Shown here: one piece after another, positions 21,134 to 34,300 of the stretch
How positions within the stretch are numbered: position 1 is the stretch's first letter
How the letters are laid out: every line of letters begins with the position of its first letter
Assembly (NCBI GenBank): GCA_030248195.1
Contig: JASAND010027795.1
Span: 1-64,000 of the forward strand
Length of the DNA stretch: 64,000 nucleotides
Source of the DNA: Trissonchulus latispiculum
Lineage: Eukaryota > Nematoda > Enoplea > Enoplida > Ironidae
Direction of reading: 5' to 3'
Notes under the pieces: model-generated
Told to the model about the DNA's origin: nothing
The model's input: the letters and a program-made list of their open reading frames with translations, nothing else
The model's database searches: none
Translations under genes and position numbers: made by a program

Positions 21134-21746
21134 GCTCCATTCCGTCGCGGGACTTGCTCGTTGATACTGGCCTGGCTTCATTTTAGCATATGGGCCGGTA
21201 CGGGCCGGACGCAAAAATTTAGGCCCTTGATTGTCTCTACCCCTGCTTATCATTACATTGGATAAAGGTTGTTTTGACTCCGCCTTTCGAAAAACCGTCC
21301 CACTGTTTTGGGCTTAACTTTTCAGCTTTCGAAAAAACTTTCACAGTCGACATCAACTTTTGACTTTATAAAATCAAAATCAATTTCTTTAGGTGTAAAT
21401 TCTTCTGGAGAACGCATTGAACTTTTGAACATTCCTGTGCTGGAAGGGCTTTCGATACACAGCCAAATATGTTCGCAAATGACACTAACTCGATACCGTG
21501 ACATGCATGCACTTTAACTCAAGTCCTAATCGAAAGCTGCCTAGTTGGGCATTGAACTCTGTGAGGAGAATCTGAATTTGTAGTTTCAGATGAAAATAAA
21601 AGACAGCTTACAGTTCATCGTTATATGTCTGTCGGATATAACTAAGACATTTTGTTCTAAATTCTGTTGTGAAAATACTTGGAAACTACAATAAAATGGC
21701 TGAGAAAAATAGACTGCAGGTTTCGTGATGAGTGTTGAATTTGGGA

Positions 21747-22282
21747 ATTTCTTTAAAGATTAAAATGGTTGGATTAAACGGATTAAAAATCAACCGGATT
21801 AAAATGTTAACGGCTGTTTCTTTAATGTAGGATTAAACTGATTAAACGGATTAAAATTAACTCGTTTAATCTGACCATTTTTAATCCTCGGATTAAAGGA
21901 GTTAATTTCAATCCGTTTAATCCGCCAGTAAAGAAACAGCTATTATAAATTTTAATCCGTTTAATCCACGTTGCTGCACGAGAATTAAAAACTAGTTGAA
22001 AATGAAGGAGACGTTTTTAATCCTCGTGCAGTTACGCGGATTCAACGGATTAGAAGTTGGTGGATTAAAATTTTTAATCGCTCTTTTTTTAATGACTGAT
22101 CGAATGGATTAAAATCAACTAGTTTAATCCGCGGATTAAAAATGGTCTGATTAAGTGAGTTAATTTTAATCCGTTTAATCCGTTTAATCCGTTTAATCCA
22201 GCATTAAAGAAATAAAAATTAAAATTTTAATCCGGCTAATTTTTAATCCGTTTAATCAGACCATTTTAATCTTTAAAGAAAT
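21747..22282. repeat. Foldback built from GGATTAAACGGATTAAAA words
   Basis: Outer ends ATTTCTTTAAAGATTAAAATGG and its complement enclose repeated GGATTAAACGG and TTTTAATCCG motifs in both directions. There is no coding capacity. The target duplication is not clear. Confidence 0.75.
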
Positions 22283-22929
22283 AGGCCCAAAGATAATTTA
22301 AGTCAATGAATATTTATTCTAACATTATATATTTCACACAATTTCAATGTATTGCAATTTGCAATAAACTTCCAACTGACCGTAATCATAGAATTCGCCC
22401 CCAAACCCACCGAACCAACCTCTAAGCTTCGTACCTAATCCGATGAACTGCCTGTGATGAATTCTTAGAGAATTGAAATTGAAAACGACCGTCGTTTTCG
22501 ATAACCCTATCTTTGTTACAGTTCAAATCTAATTTACATACTGTACTAAATCTTGCTTTTTGGACAGCTAACGTTGAAAGCCAAAGATTCTGCACGGAAG
22601 AAACATAGCTAAAATTGCAAGCCAGGTAACGTACACAGACTCTAGAAAATATTGAATTGTTGCAAATAATTTAACAGAATTCCGATGCGCCGCTGCACAC
22701 ATTCCCACACTGTGTAAACTTTGTGTAGATTAGTTAGCTAAATTGCTCTGACTTATTCTGTTCTAGGAGGGAGGAGAGAGTTAGCAGACTTTCATCAACC
22801 TTCATAATCCCTGCTCGAAATAAAGGGAATTGTGTAAAAAAAAGTCGACCCCAAATGGATACCTGCAAATTTTGAGGGGCAATTTTGAAAACCTGCACGC
22901 ATAGGTCAACAGAACCGTTCTTTTAATGG

Positions 22930-23225
22930 AGAGGCGCAACATTATTGCAGCGACTGCTTCATTTTAGTGGTTTCGGCTTTATAGATTACTAAACTTGTGG
23001 CTGGCAGCGCTATGGATTACTGAAATTTTTGCCTGTAGCGTTACGGTTTACTGAAGTTTTAGCTGAGAGCGATATGTATTACTAATTTTTGGCTGACTGT
23101 GTAGCGGATTACTGAAATTTTGGCTTGCAGCGCCATGGATTACTGTCACTATTAGTCTTGTAGTCGTGGATTACTAAAGAATTGTTTGGTGCATTGGTGG
23201 ATTACTATTATTATTAGACGAAGAA
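22930..23225 (+). repeat. Degenerate tandem repeat, about 40-bp unit
   Basis: Around seven units share TGGATTACTGAAATTTTGGC and GCAGCGC. The units differ from each other by many changes, so the array is old. Confidence 0.75.
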
Positions 23226-24751
23226 CAATCTAGTCTTGACTGCACTGGGTATATCTAAGCCTTGGAGTGACTGTTTCGAGTGGCACATGGCCAAATAAAG
23301 TTCTTTATTAAAACTAAACGTTAAATTCTCAAATTTCAAATTCAAATTTCCAAATTTCAACACCAACAGTGAAAAATCTGATCTCTACTGAATTTCCTCC
23401 AGACCAACGATAGAAAACCAGCAGTTTTACATTTTCGGCCACTGCTTTTAACCACAAAGGATCTATAAAGAGTCCACAGGATCTGGAAAGGTCCCAGATA
23501 AAATGTAAGGTTCACTGTGTCAGGAACGTTTCACATAAGTTGAGCTGGCTAAGTTAATAAAATTTTGTTGTAACTGCCGAAAACCAATTTACTTAGTCGT
23601 TGCTCCCAGACATACAAAGATGAACTACGTTAAAATTAATAATGTGGAATAAAATTGTAAAACGCCGAAAATTCTTGGATTTGGCTGAATTTAAAATACG
23701 ATGGTCAAAAGGTCAATAAGGCTGGGGGTTTCAAATTTCCTATAACTTGAAGAAAAGGTGTTAGGGAGAAAGAAGTCCGCAGAAACCATAAAAAATGGTT
23801 GCAAAATGTCAATGTGGAACTGTTTTTTGCGAGAAAAGATAGTAGACTAATGGTTCAGACTTGCGGGCCGGGCCGGGCCTGAGTTGAAGTGGGCCGCGCT
23901 GTGCCGGCCGACCCAAAATTTTTACGGGCAGGGCCGGGCGAGAATTTCGGCCCGTGAAGATTTCTACTGTGCAGTCCTTTCGAGATTTTTCCTGTCGTCA
24001 TGGATTACTTCCTCTGACTTAATAATAAAGCTCACAGTGTATCAGTCAATACACAAACAATCTAGAGACAAAGATTTATAGAAAGCTAAAGTTTAATAAT
24101 CCATGAATACATAACCTTTTCGTAGGATAAAATTCTATGTACATTGTTTTTGGAATCGTGTACCAATTCTGGTAATGAGCACTTTCAAATAGCGCAGTTT
24201 TCTATACTTGAACGGTTTTACCGAGCCCTTAATAGCAATTTAGTCTTGTATTTAGTAATAAGAAGAATAAACTATCATAATTAAGAAACATTTCAGCTAC
24301 ATTTCTGCAAGAAAAGCCATCCCTAACAGATGGTGCTTCTAACAAGCATACTATTTACAAAGTATTCATTTATCTGTGTATTTATTCGTGATATGTAGTC
24401 TTGTTGAATGTTTCCTATAATTTCTTATGTATATTTCCGTACATCTCAACATGTTCCATAAATTTTCAAGAATGTTTTTATAGTTTTTAGTTTTAAGCAA
24501 GTTAAGGCTTGCATTGAAGCACAAGAGTAAGTTGTAGCAGCAAGGCAGATATTTTGAATTCCTAGCTCTAAAAATGTTGCGCACCATTACCAACAATCTG
24601 TAGAACAATGCAACCGTGCAAAGTTAGCTACAGAAATTTAATGCTGATAATCTTTTCATTGGGTTCAAAGAACCAACGACAACAATTGTGTGTCGAAGTG
24701 TCTCAAATCTCTTGGCCAACTGAAATTTTTCTTCTTTTGTAGCCCACAAAT
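23226..24751. other. No gene recognised; GGCCGGG cluster at 23858-23965
   Basis: The cluster GGGCCGGGCCGGGCC..CGGGCAGGGCCGGGCG resembles those at 11318 and 21190. The rest is AT-rich with short frames. Confidence 0.45.
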
Positions 24752-25072
24752 ATGGTTTGTCAGATTTTATTACTACAACTTCTTCTTCTACTTCTACCAC
24801 CTCCCGTCGTGATCGCGAGATCGAGTGGATGCAAGTCGGACCAGGACTGTGAACCAGGAACGAGTTTTTGTGTCACTTCTTATGGTAGTTGTCGTTGCAA
24901 GCTTGGCTATAAATCGGAGCGAAACGCCTGTGTTAAAGATTCAAGCCAGTGCCTATCTAATGCAGACTGTGACGCAAGGGGGAAGATCTGTTGCACAGTG
25001 CCCGCAGGAAAGACTACCAAAAACAAGTGTGTGGATAAGAACCGAAACAACTGTTTAGGAAAGGGACGTTAA
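24752..25072 (+). CDS. Small secreted cysteine-rich protein
   Basis: A 106-residue protein. Residues 1-22 form a strong signal peptide with a run of leucines (LLLQLLLLLLPPP). The mature part has twelve Cys in two small modules: CKSDQDC..SFC..CRCKLGYKS..C resembles an EGF/EB-type knot, followed by CLSNADCD..KICCTVP..KC..NNC. This suggests an extracellular factor or inhibitor; no family is firmly recognised. A TTTTGTAG acceptor-like site ends about 10 bases before the ATG, so a 5' non-coding exon may exist. It converges with the metalloproteinase gene, with 313 bases between stops. Confidence 0.6.
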   Translation: MVCQILLLQLLLLLLPPPVVIARSSGCKSDQDCEPGTSFCVTSYGSCRCKLGYKSERNACVKDSSQCLSNADCDARGKICCTVPAGKTTKNKCVDKNRNNCLGKGR

Positions 25073-25364
25073 ACTTGTCATTATTCGTGGACTGTTAAAA
25101 GTAAAAGTGTGCCTCTACTGAATTGAAAAATGAAATTTATGCTATTGAATTAGACATTTTAAGTTAAGAATTAATTATCGCGTATTTTATTTTTATTACT
25201 CTTCTTTATTTTGGAAATGCTTTGGCCTTTTAAAATATTTGTCTCGAGACTAATGGAAATCTCACTTCTACTGATCAGCAAATCACAGTTTAAAATTGAT
25301 AACTGCTCTGTGTTTTGTCCTCAAAAAACTATTTCTATCATTGAGAAAATTGGGACCTTTACTA

Positions 25365-25370
25365 TTTATT
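25365..25370 (-). terminator. Polyadenylation signal of the metalloproteinase gene
   Basis: AATAAA on the minus strand about 16 bases after the stop codon. It is close to the stop but the only canonical signal at hand. Confidence 0.4.
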
Positions 25371-25385
25371 CATAAATACAACTAT

Positions 25386-28300
25386 CTAACACGTTCTTTC
25401 CCAATATTTCACATCTGACAGCAGTTTTGTACACAGTCCCGGCTCATCTGAACATTTACAGTCATACAGAAGACATTCTTCCTCAATTCCACCGCTGAGC
25501 GGAGGCCAATACAGCACACTTTTACATCGAGCCTCCTTGGAACAGAGGTTTTGACAGGCCTCTGGGGAGCCGGACCAGTCCCAACTGGCGCCAACGTAAT
25601 GAATGATTGGTCGTTTCACGAACAACACCTGCTCTGGTCCTGTATAGCAGTGAGGCGTCGGGTAGCCACCTGAAAAATAGCCGGGTAAAATTATATTCGG
25701 CAGGAAATACAAATATAACAGATTTTAAGTATCGTTTATGATATGATAACGAATGAATATAACTATTTTGTGAAAGGTTGAAATCAGGGCCGCGTTGCAA
25801 AAGATTCTCCCAAGTGTACACTCCTTGGAGGCTACTTAGGAGGATTGGTAGGTGCCATTTAGGAGGGAGTTAGGAGACCTCCTATACCTGTTTCAAAAGA
25901 ATTCTCTTAAGTTAAACTGGCACTGCTCCCAACTTAGGAAAAAAGTTGGGAGTGGTGGTTAGCACTCTTAACCTTGGAGTATCTTATTTAATCTCAATTC
26001 TCTTAAGTGACCAGCTAAGCAGGAGCGCTCCTGGGCTTAGAAGATTCTTTTGCAATGCGACCCAGGATTGGAAGAACTGAAGCAAAGGCTGGAAAGACAG
26101 GCGGGAATCGAAACTGAACTGGCAGATCCGCCACTCCGCTCCGCAGTCAAACATTCGAACACGGAGACAGTTGCATGCAACATTCCTGGGTTGCAGGTTT
26201 CAAACAGTCTGATGTACAGTGAATGTTTACAGATTATACTAAACTGCTTTTACTAGTACCTATTTTCGCAAATATTTCCGCAAGAAATTTGTTGTTTGCC
26301 TTACCGACTTGGGCTTCTGGGAGCGAATCAGGAACACTGCATCCTGTGCCTACAACGTCTGTTACAGTAATACTGTCGAGGCCAATCGAAGAAAACCGGT
26401 GCATTCCATCCGCCACAAAATAAAGCTAAAACAAACACAAAAGCAGTCATTAACAATTTTGAAAAACGTAAGAAATTTATTTTTTCTATAGCTATCCTGC
26501 TAAACAAAACCAGTGCCTTATAATTTCTTTTCTTACTTGTACCCTATTTTTATTTTTGTTCATTGACTGCATCGCTCTATTTCATATAATCAAGAGTACA
26601 TAATAGATAAGAGTGTGACAGCTGGCAGGCTCTATGTTATCAGCAGCTGAGCCATGCTCTGCACGCTAACGGCCCACCCCCCCCCCGCAATTGCGTACCT
26701 AGTGGACCCCCCGCAAATGAGTACCTAGTTGCTAGTAGTGTTTGAGGCCGGCCGGGGTTTCACCGGCCGGCCGGCCAATGGCCGGTGAGCCCGTAGGCCG
26801 GCCGGCAGCCGGCCGGCCGGCTACTCCGGCCTAGAGCAGTTAGCAGTGCAGTTATTATAATTGCTAAGATATTTATTTTCGGATGTTATCTTAAAAAATA
26901 GCACAGCATAGCACAGAAAATTAGAATAACTATATATGGAGTTCATTTTAAGCTTACTTGCTCTTTTTTGTAAATTTCTGATTGGTGATTTGTATCCCAG
27001 CTTGTCACACTCTTATGTATTATGTACCTTGATATAATCTACTAAGTTATTTCACATTGTCATACTTTTCAGTACCAAATTGTGATCTAAATTGTGATTA
27101 TGGTAATTTAAATATGGTTCAAGATTTTGGTTTTTCTCACTTTGTGATTGCCCCCGGGTAGGTTTATGCTTTGCCTAGTTCTGCTGGAGCAGTCCCAGAA
27201 AGCAACCGTTCCATTTGGACGTCGAATACAGGGACGCCATGATCTCAGCGGACCACCCACGTAGGAATCATGTCTCGCCTCTGTGGACGATTTCCACATG
27301 CATGATCTATCTTCGCCCTCACAGGAGCAATCAGGCGAATCTAGACAGAGTTTCAGTGAAGCTCTAGAATAGAAGCAAAATTTACACTGACGGTGCTGTC
27401 GCAGAAAATATTTGTGAGTAAATTCAGGAAAAGGTTTTTGATTTTTCTCCTGAGGAAAGTCTGCATAGCGATACGATCGCATTTTGTTAATATATATGTA
27501 AATGGTTTCTGGATCTATTTTGGACAGACGCTATCAAAAGAGGCGAGTTTAACATTTTGCTTTTTGAATAATATAACTCTGAAACGGCCAAATGTAAAGG
27601 TGTAAACTAGAAATTAGATTTCACTCTCCACAAATCAAATTACCTGTCAAGAGCAACCCAGTACTTGAATCGAAGAACTTTTTCTTCGCCTGTACCCATG
27701 GCGTAGGAAGCTTCCAAGATCACACGCCGATTTTCATTCATAAAGCCTGAGGTTACTGCGAATTCTTTCTCTAAAAATAATGAAAATCAAATTTAATTTA
27801 TTAGTTCTTGCTCCTAGAGTCTGTAACTGTAAACACTAACTTAACTAATTAAACAGTTTCAAACACCATTGTACAGTTTCCAGTTAATTATTCAAGATAA
27901 TAATATTACTAATAACGAAATTAATAATAATCGTAATTAATAGCAAATAATATTAAAATTAATATTATCACTAAAATATAATAATTAATAATTAATAATA
28001 TTAATATTAATATTAATATAATAATTTAATATCACACTCAATGCAACCGCGGCAATGTCAGACCTTTTTCTTTTCGTCCTTTAGTTTAGAAACAAACACT
28101 CTACTTAACAATATGTTAATTAACATTAACCACTAACTTTCCAAGCTGGCCGTATTATCAGCATCATAGATTATGCCTGTAAGAATATTGTACTGCAGTT
28201 TGGGCATATCTCCGCCCCATTGCCAAGCCCCTTCCGATGTTGACCAATCACAGAGGTCACGTGAGAAGTCACATGGCAGTGATTGACAGGGATGGGCACC

Positions 28301-31300
28301 TGGAGGCTGCGGATTGGTTGGCTAAAATCAAATAGGCAAGAACTTAATAATATTTAAATAAATTCGATTCAATTTAAAGCACTTAAGAGCATCTGATTGG
28401 GAACTGAGAGAGATTAGAATCTGACTACGGAACCCTTCCATTCTTCAATCACTGTCTAAGTGAACTTGTGGAAAGGACAGAGTTAGGTGTCAGCATCAGT
28501 GGAGTGAAGCACGTCTAAGAAAACTTGAGGACGCCACACTCCTTGGTAGCTCCGGCGTAGAAAAGCTATGATCATGAGTTTGAATTTGACCACGACTTAA
28601 GAAAATTTCAAATAATTGTGATAATATCAACGTTTACAACAAACGGTAATTATTCGGTATGTGCACACCTTACAGATTTTTGACTTTTCCAAAATGCATC
28701 TACTTCGGTATGTGCACACTTACAAAATAAAGGCTTGCTGTAAAATGCATCTACTTCGGTATGTGCACACCTTACAAAATAAGAGTTTCTGCAAAATGCA
28801 TCTACCTCGGTATGTGCACACCTTACAAAATAAACATTGCCGACTATGGTACGTGAACTATATATTTAACAATTCACTTTTTGGGTGACAAATGTTTGCA
28901 ACACTTACTATGGATACTCTTGTAACTATATATAATTAGGTTTATGACGCAAACTTAAATCATTCGATCAGTTTTTATACTGAATAAAATTCATGATTTC
29001 TACAAAAAATATAGCGGAAATTGTTCTGAATTTATTTCTAGCATACGTACAGAAATGGGCACTGAAAAAGACTGTTGTCTCTCCATATCTTCATTTATTT
29101 CTAGCATACGGAAAATGGCACTGAAGAAAAACGGAAAAACCGTTTTTCCAGGGCCGATGTCTGCTTGCTAGAAATAAACTCATTCAAGAAGATATTCAGA
29201 ACAAACAAATTATTTGTAGAAATCATGGAATTGTGTTCAGTATTAAAACTGATCGAATCATTCAAGTTTGCGTCATAAACCTAACTATATATAGTTACAA
29301 GATTATCCATAGTAAGTGTTGCAAACATTTGTCACCAAAAAAGTGAATTGTTAAATATATAGTTCACGTACCATAGTCGGCAATGTTTATTTTGTAAGGT
29401 GTGCACATACCGAAATAGATGCATTTTGCAGAAACTCTTATTTTGTAAGGTGTGCACATACCGAAGTAGATGCATTTTACAGTAAGCCCTTATTTTGTAA
29501 GTGTGCACATACCGAAGTAGATGCATTTTGGAAAAGTCAAAATTCTGTAAGGTGTGCACATACCGAATAATCACCCAACAAACTTATAGCAAGAGTGCAT
29601 AATTGCACTATATATAAGAAGAAGAGTAAGCCACTAGAGGGCTCCTCTTCTTGGCATTGCGTAACGGTGCTCCGACCACAATACGTGAATGTTCCCCCGT
29701 TTGGTGGGGGGTAGCTCTCTTCGACAAAGCATACCCCCCTCCGTTTGGGGGGGGGGGGGTAGCAGAACAGAGGTCCCCGTTTGGTGGGGGGAGGGGGGTA
29801 GCCAACAGCCAATCAGATTGCAGAGACCCCCTCACCGGTTGGTGGGGGGGGGGTAGAGCAGAGGATTACGGTAGTTTTTGTTCTATTCGCAAAAGGGTCC
29901 CCGTTTGGTGGGGGGTAGCAAAGAGAGGTCCCCGTTTGGTGGGGGGGTATGCAAAAGAGGTCCCCGTTTGGTGGGGGGGGGAGACCAAAGCGGTCCCCCG
30001 TAGGGGGGGGGGGGGTCGCCCACAGCCAATCAGATTCATCCAATCTTAGCCTGACTTGACGACCCCCCCCAAACGGGGACCCCATTCTGCCTATCCCCCA
30101 CCAAACGGGGACCCCTTTTCCATACCCCCCACCAAACCTGGACCCCTTTTGCATACCCCCCACCAAGACCAAACGGGGAGGGGGTATGCTTTTCGACCCC
30201 CCCACCAAACGGGGGAACATTCGCGTACTGTGGTCGGAGCACCGTTACGCAATGCCAAGAAGAGAAGCCCTCTAGTGGCTTACTCTTCTTCTATAATATC
30301 AAGGAATAAGTTATGGACTCTTGCTTATAGGTTTAAAATCGAATATTTCTGGAATGCAGACTTTCCGACTCCAGTATATACTTTACCGCTTCAATAACTG
30401 CAAAATTTAAAAGCGGCTTGGTGGCTGAGCAAAGACAACTGTTTTTGAACATTCTTTCGTCCAGTATTTCTAGTAAGTTTCTATTTAGTTTTACTTTTTC
30501 CGGTCTACAGGGCGGCACATCACAGCGCTCGACTTCTTCCAGATGTGGACAGGGTCGACCTCCCTCCTCGCCCTCCTGGTCCACTCTTCTGACCCGCCGC
30601 CGGATGCTTTTGTCGCCACAGTTGGCGCTGCAAACGCCCCAAACTGACCACTCACTGACTGTACAGTCGCGAGGAGCTATAACTATTAATTGGAATGAAC
30701 TACAAAAATCAGATAGTAAATAAAAGCAGTTGAACATGATAAAAGTAAATTAGAAACTAAAATGACAAAAAATCAAAGATAAACTTGTAATTAAAATCCA
30801 AAGTAATTGTGGTACTAAAACATTAAAAATTGGGAAGGTCTTTCCGATTTTCGTAAACAGTCAGTTTCTTCAAAAATGAGATGACCTTATGCATAACAGA
30901 TTACAGTACCTATTTTTATGCATTATGCCGACAGTTTAAAATTGTACGAAATTAAATTGTTTCATAACTAGTGCTGTTCCGAAGCACAAACCATAATTTT
31001 CCCAATTAAGAAAACATTACATCAGTTTGGCCTGCTTTCAACAAAACTGCTCCAAAGTATTATTCAAATACCTATTATCAGGAACTCTTACGTTTATAAC
31101 AAAGATTGACAGAAAAGGCTGAACACTGTAACTGGTTGAGCCTGGCTTTGCATAAGAGATCACTATTCGGACAGACATCGCCTAGGGCAATGCACTGCGG
31201 ATTATCCTGCAGTAGAGTAGCACCGACTGCCTGGCAGGAACGATGCTGAAAGCAGCGCGTTTTGCACTTCTCAAAATCCCCGTTCCAATCGGACAAGGGA

Positions 31301-34300
31301 AATACGCTGAGCACCTGCCGACTCTGGCATCTGGCTTGAACCCGGGTGAAACAGAGACTGGATTCTGCAAAATCAAAAACAGTAGTTACAAAATACATGT
31401 TCTGGAACCATCCGTCATTCCACGAGATTACGTAATTCAGTTTAGCTATCGCTTAGTAGTAAATGAGGAGTAAAGTTTTGGATAAAGAAGGAAAACCAGT
31501 CCATAAGATATACTAAGTCTGTCACACTATTATATATTACGTACTCTTGATACTTTAACTGCGGTACAAATCACTAACCGGGCACAGCTCTAAACCGAGC
31601 CTGAAAACCACGTCCAGCTATTTCGGTATCGTAGGATCTCATGATCACCATCATGTCACTTCCTTCACTGAGATGACCTCCCTGAGGCAGTTGAGAACCA
31701 CAAAACCTAAAATTTGACACGAAAAAATTTACAAATAAAACTAAATTGCATAATTTGCAGCTGTGAACATGTCTATGACTATGTATAATGCAATATACAC
31801 AGCAGTAATAATAATAAACTAAATGCAATAATCAACTAAAAAGCAAATGCAAGGTTGTGTTTAAGGTAAGCAAAAAGGCCTCACTCACATACAAGAACAG
31901 TTAAAATATGTTTAAGTACTTTGGTCCAGTATTTGACAAGTCCTGATCGTATCTTAACTCGACATAGTTGGAATAGCACAATGGAATATTGCTTGAGATG
32001 AAATCGAAGGTTTCTCCAACAAATTCAAGCTGAACTCTACTACCCGCATTTGCCTAAAATAACAACACTTTTATTTAAGTATCTTAACAACTGACAACAT
32101 ACAAATAACAACATCATTATTTAGGTATTTTAACCTAGTGTAGAATGTATGATGTACCAGTGAGCTAAGCCTAAGTCTAAGTAGGCAGAAATTAGCCTGT
32201 GAGCGAATAAGTAATACTTTACGAATAGTCAATCTAAAGTTATGGATACCTAATTTCGTGGCTTGAAATGACTCATGAGTTTGAAGTAATTCAAGATGGC
32301 GGATTCCAATCAGTTGGGGTTGTTCCGTGCAGTAGGTAGGTCGGTCAATTGTTGAACTCATTTCTGCCATTTTTATGTCACGAGTTAGAGTTGTTTCTAT
32401 TTTGTGAGTAGCATATATTTTTGAGTTGCCTGTCATTCTTTTTATGATTGTTGGAATAAAAAGTCGGTTTTTGTATAGAACCATTTTTGCTTGTCTAGTG
32501 AACCCAAATGCAAGCCCAACTTGAGATACAACACGACTGATCTTTATTCGATAGTCGGACATCACACACCTTCGACAACAACTTGCAATCAAACGCACTG
32601 TCCAATCGTGAAACTAGCACCAGGGTTTCATACCCGAGACTAGTTTATTAAAATATAATTAGTGTTTCCGTCTAATCATTCCTATCACAAGTGAAACGTG
32701 TTCAGTTGTTCCTTTTCAGTATAAGGTGATATCTAATGAAATTTTAACACAGGCAAGAGTGCAATCTTTGTATCATAAAATATAAAAAAATCAAACGTTA
32801 TGCCGTTTAACTTGCTCACTCGCAGCACCCAATTGCATTTCTGATTAATTGGATGAAAGTCGGGATAGTTGGGTGATCTGATCGTTTGCCAGTTTTCTGT
32901 TGCCATCACTAAGCCACCGCAGGTTTCCGCTAAAACAAAAACAGTATAAGTAAGTCTGATGTCAGAAGGTAATGGTTATCACAGTGCAATGTGTAATCCA
33001 TGAATCCAGCTAAGTAAGGATTGTCACAGATTATTAAAAACCGGTGTGGACAATTCATAGAGAAATAATGAACATCGCCAGCCTGCAGTCACCAAGGCAA
33101 AGCCTTAGTCCGAAACAGGAGAGAGCCAATGGGCGCTGTAGTCTCCCGTTTCTTTATGACTATATAATATACTTGTATCCTTCATGAATCCGCCTGCCAG
33201 CCCGCGTTTACCTATTCTTCTTGATGCAAGTGTAGATATGTAATTCAATCACAATATCATATAGGACACATTGTAGGATGCAGTAATGTACAGGTACAGG
33301 TTGCAACTTTGCTGACTTTCATGTCGGCACACTTTCGGGACAACTAACAAGATGGTGGACACATAATATTCATCTGAGTACTAATTTTATAAGGCAAACA
33401 AAAATCTAACAAACTTTAGTTCTCAATTTCATTTCGAATTTTAGTTTTCTTAACAAAATTATAATTTTTTAAAAAATATTAGGACGACTCCCACAAAAAT
33501 TAGAGAGGTCAAAAAATTAGAGAAGTGAAACACAATCAACGGTGGAAAACTTTTAGCAATTTACGTGCCCTAATCGAACTGTTAACCTACGGTTGCCCTG
33601 TTTCACAGATTCGCAGGCAGGTCCTTCGTAAACTTCAGGGCAAAGGCACTTGGAACAATCTCCAGGATTCGGATATCCCCCGTTTCTACACTGGATCGGA
33701 TTTTTCCCAGAACAGCTGTCTAAAATCGGCAGAGCAATTGCACAATATCGTAAGATATTCTTACGTTAAACACTAATTAATCGATGGCTTACAAACTTGG
33801 CATACTTTGATACTTTCCTTCGCTACCCTTGTGCACTTTCCACAAAAAATGACGGAAATTAAGGAAATACGTATACGTAGCATTTAAAATAAAGTTGTCA
33901 AATTTTTGATGATTCATGCTAATCAGTTAGCAGGATTATTTTGGGCCCAAGGGTCATTTTTCTATGTAAAACTGTTGGCTAGTCTAAATCCAGTGAGTAC
34001 GTAATAAAAAACAGGTTAGAGTTTGACATCTTGAGTAAAGTTAGCTGCGATCGCATTACCTTCTTGTCTCTGTTTTAATGAAACCATAGACTAGGCATCG
34101 ACGTTGCACCTAACTAATGACTAAAGTACTCTTAGATTAGGTAATTTTAGTTCGTTCCAATACCAAACACTTAGAACTAAAGGAACCCTGCTACAATTTA
34201 CCTTGACAAAAGGCTTCATTGACTCTTTTGACATCATAAAACGTCGGACCCTGCATGCGTCCTCCTATCGTAGCCAAATACTGCACCTTCCGAGGAATGA

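Noticed and set aside
28661..28888. Frame with repeated MHLLRYVHTLQNK
   Set aside because: It is a translation of the 55-bp foldback units, with a mirror copy at 29332-29574.
29608..30242. Proline/glycine-rich frames over the foldback at 29590-30323
   Set aside because: They are translations of the CCCCGTTTGGTGGGGGG minisatellite and appear in mirror image on both strands.
32071..32598. 175-codon minus-strand frame inside intron 10 of the protease gene
   Set aside because: No recognisable family and no link to neighbouring exons. It overlaps no repeat I could name. A chance frame or decayed retrotransposon piece is more likely than a gene.
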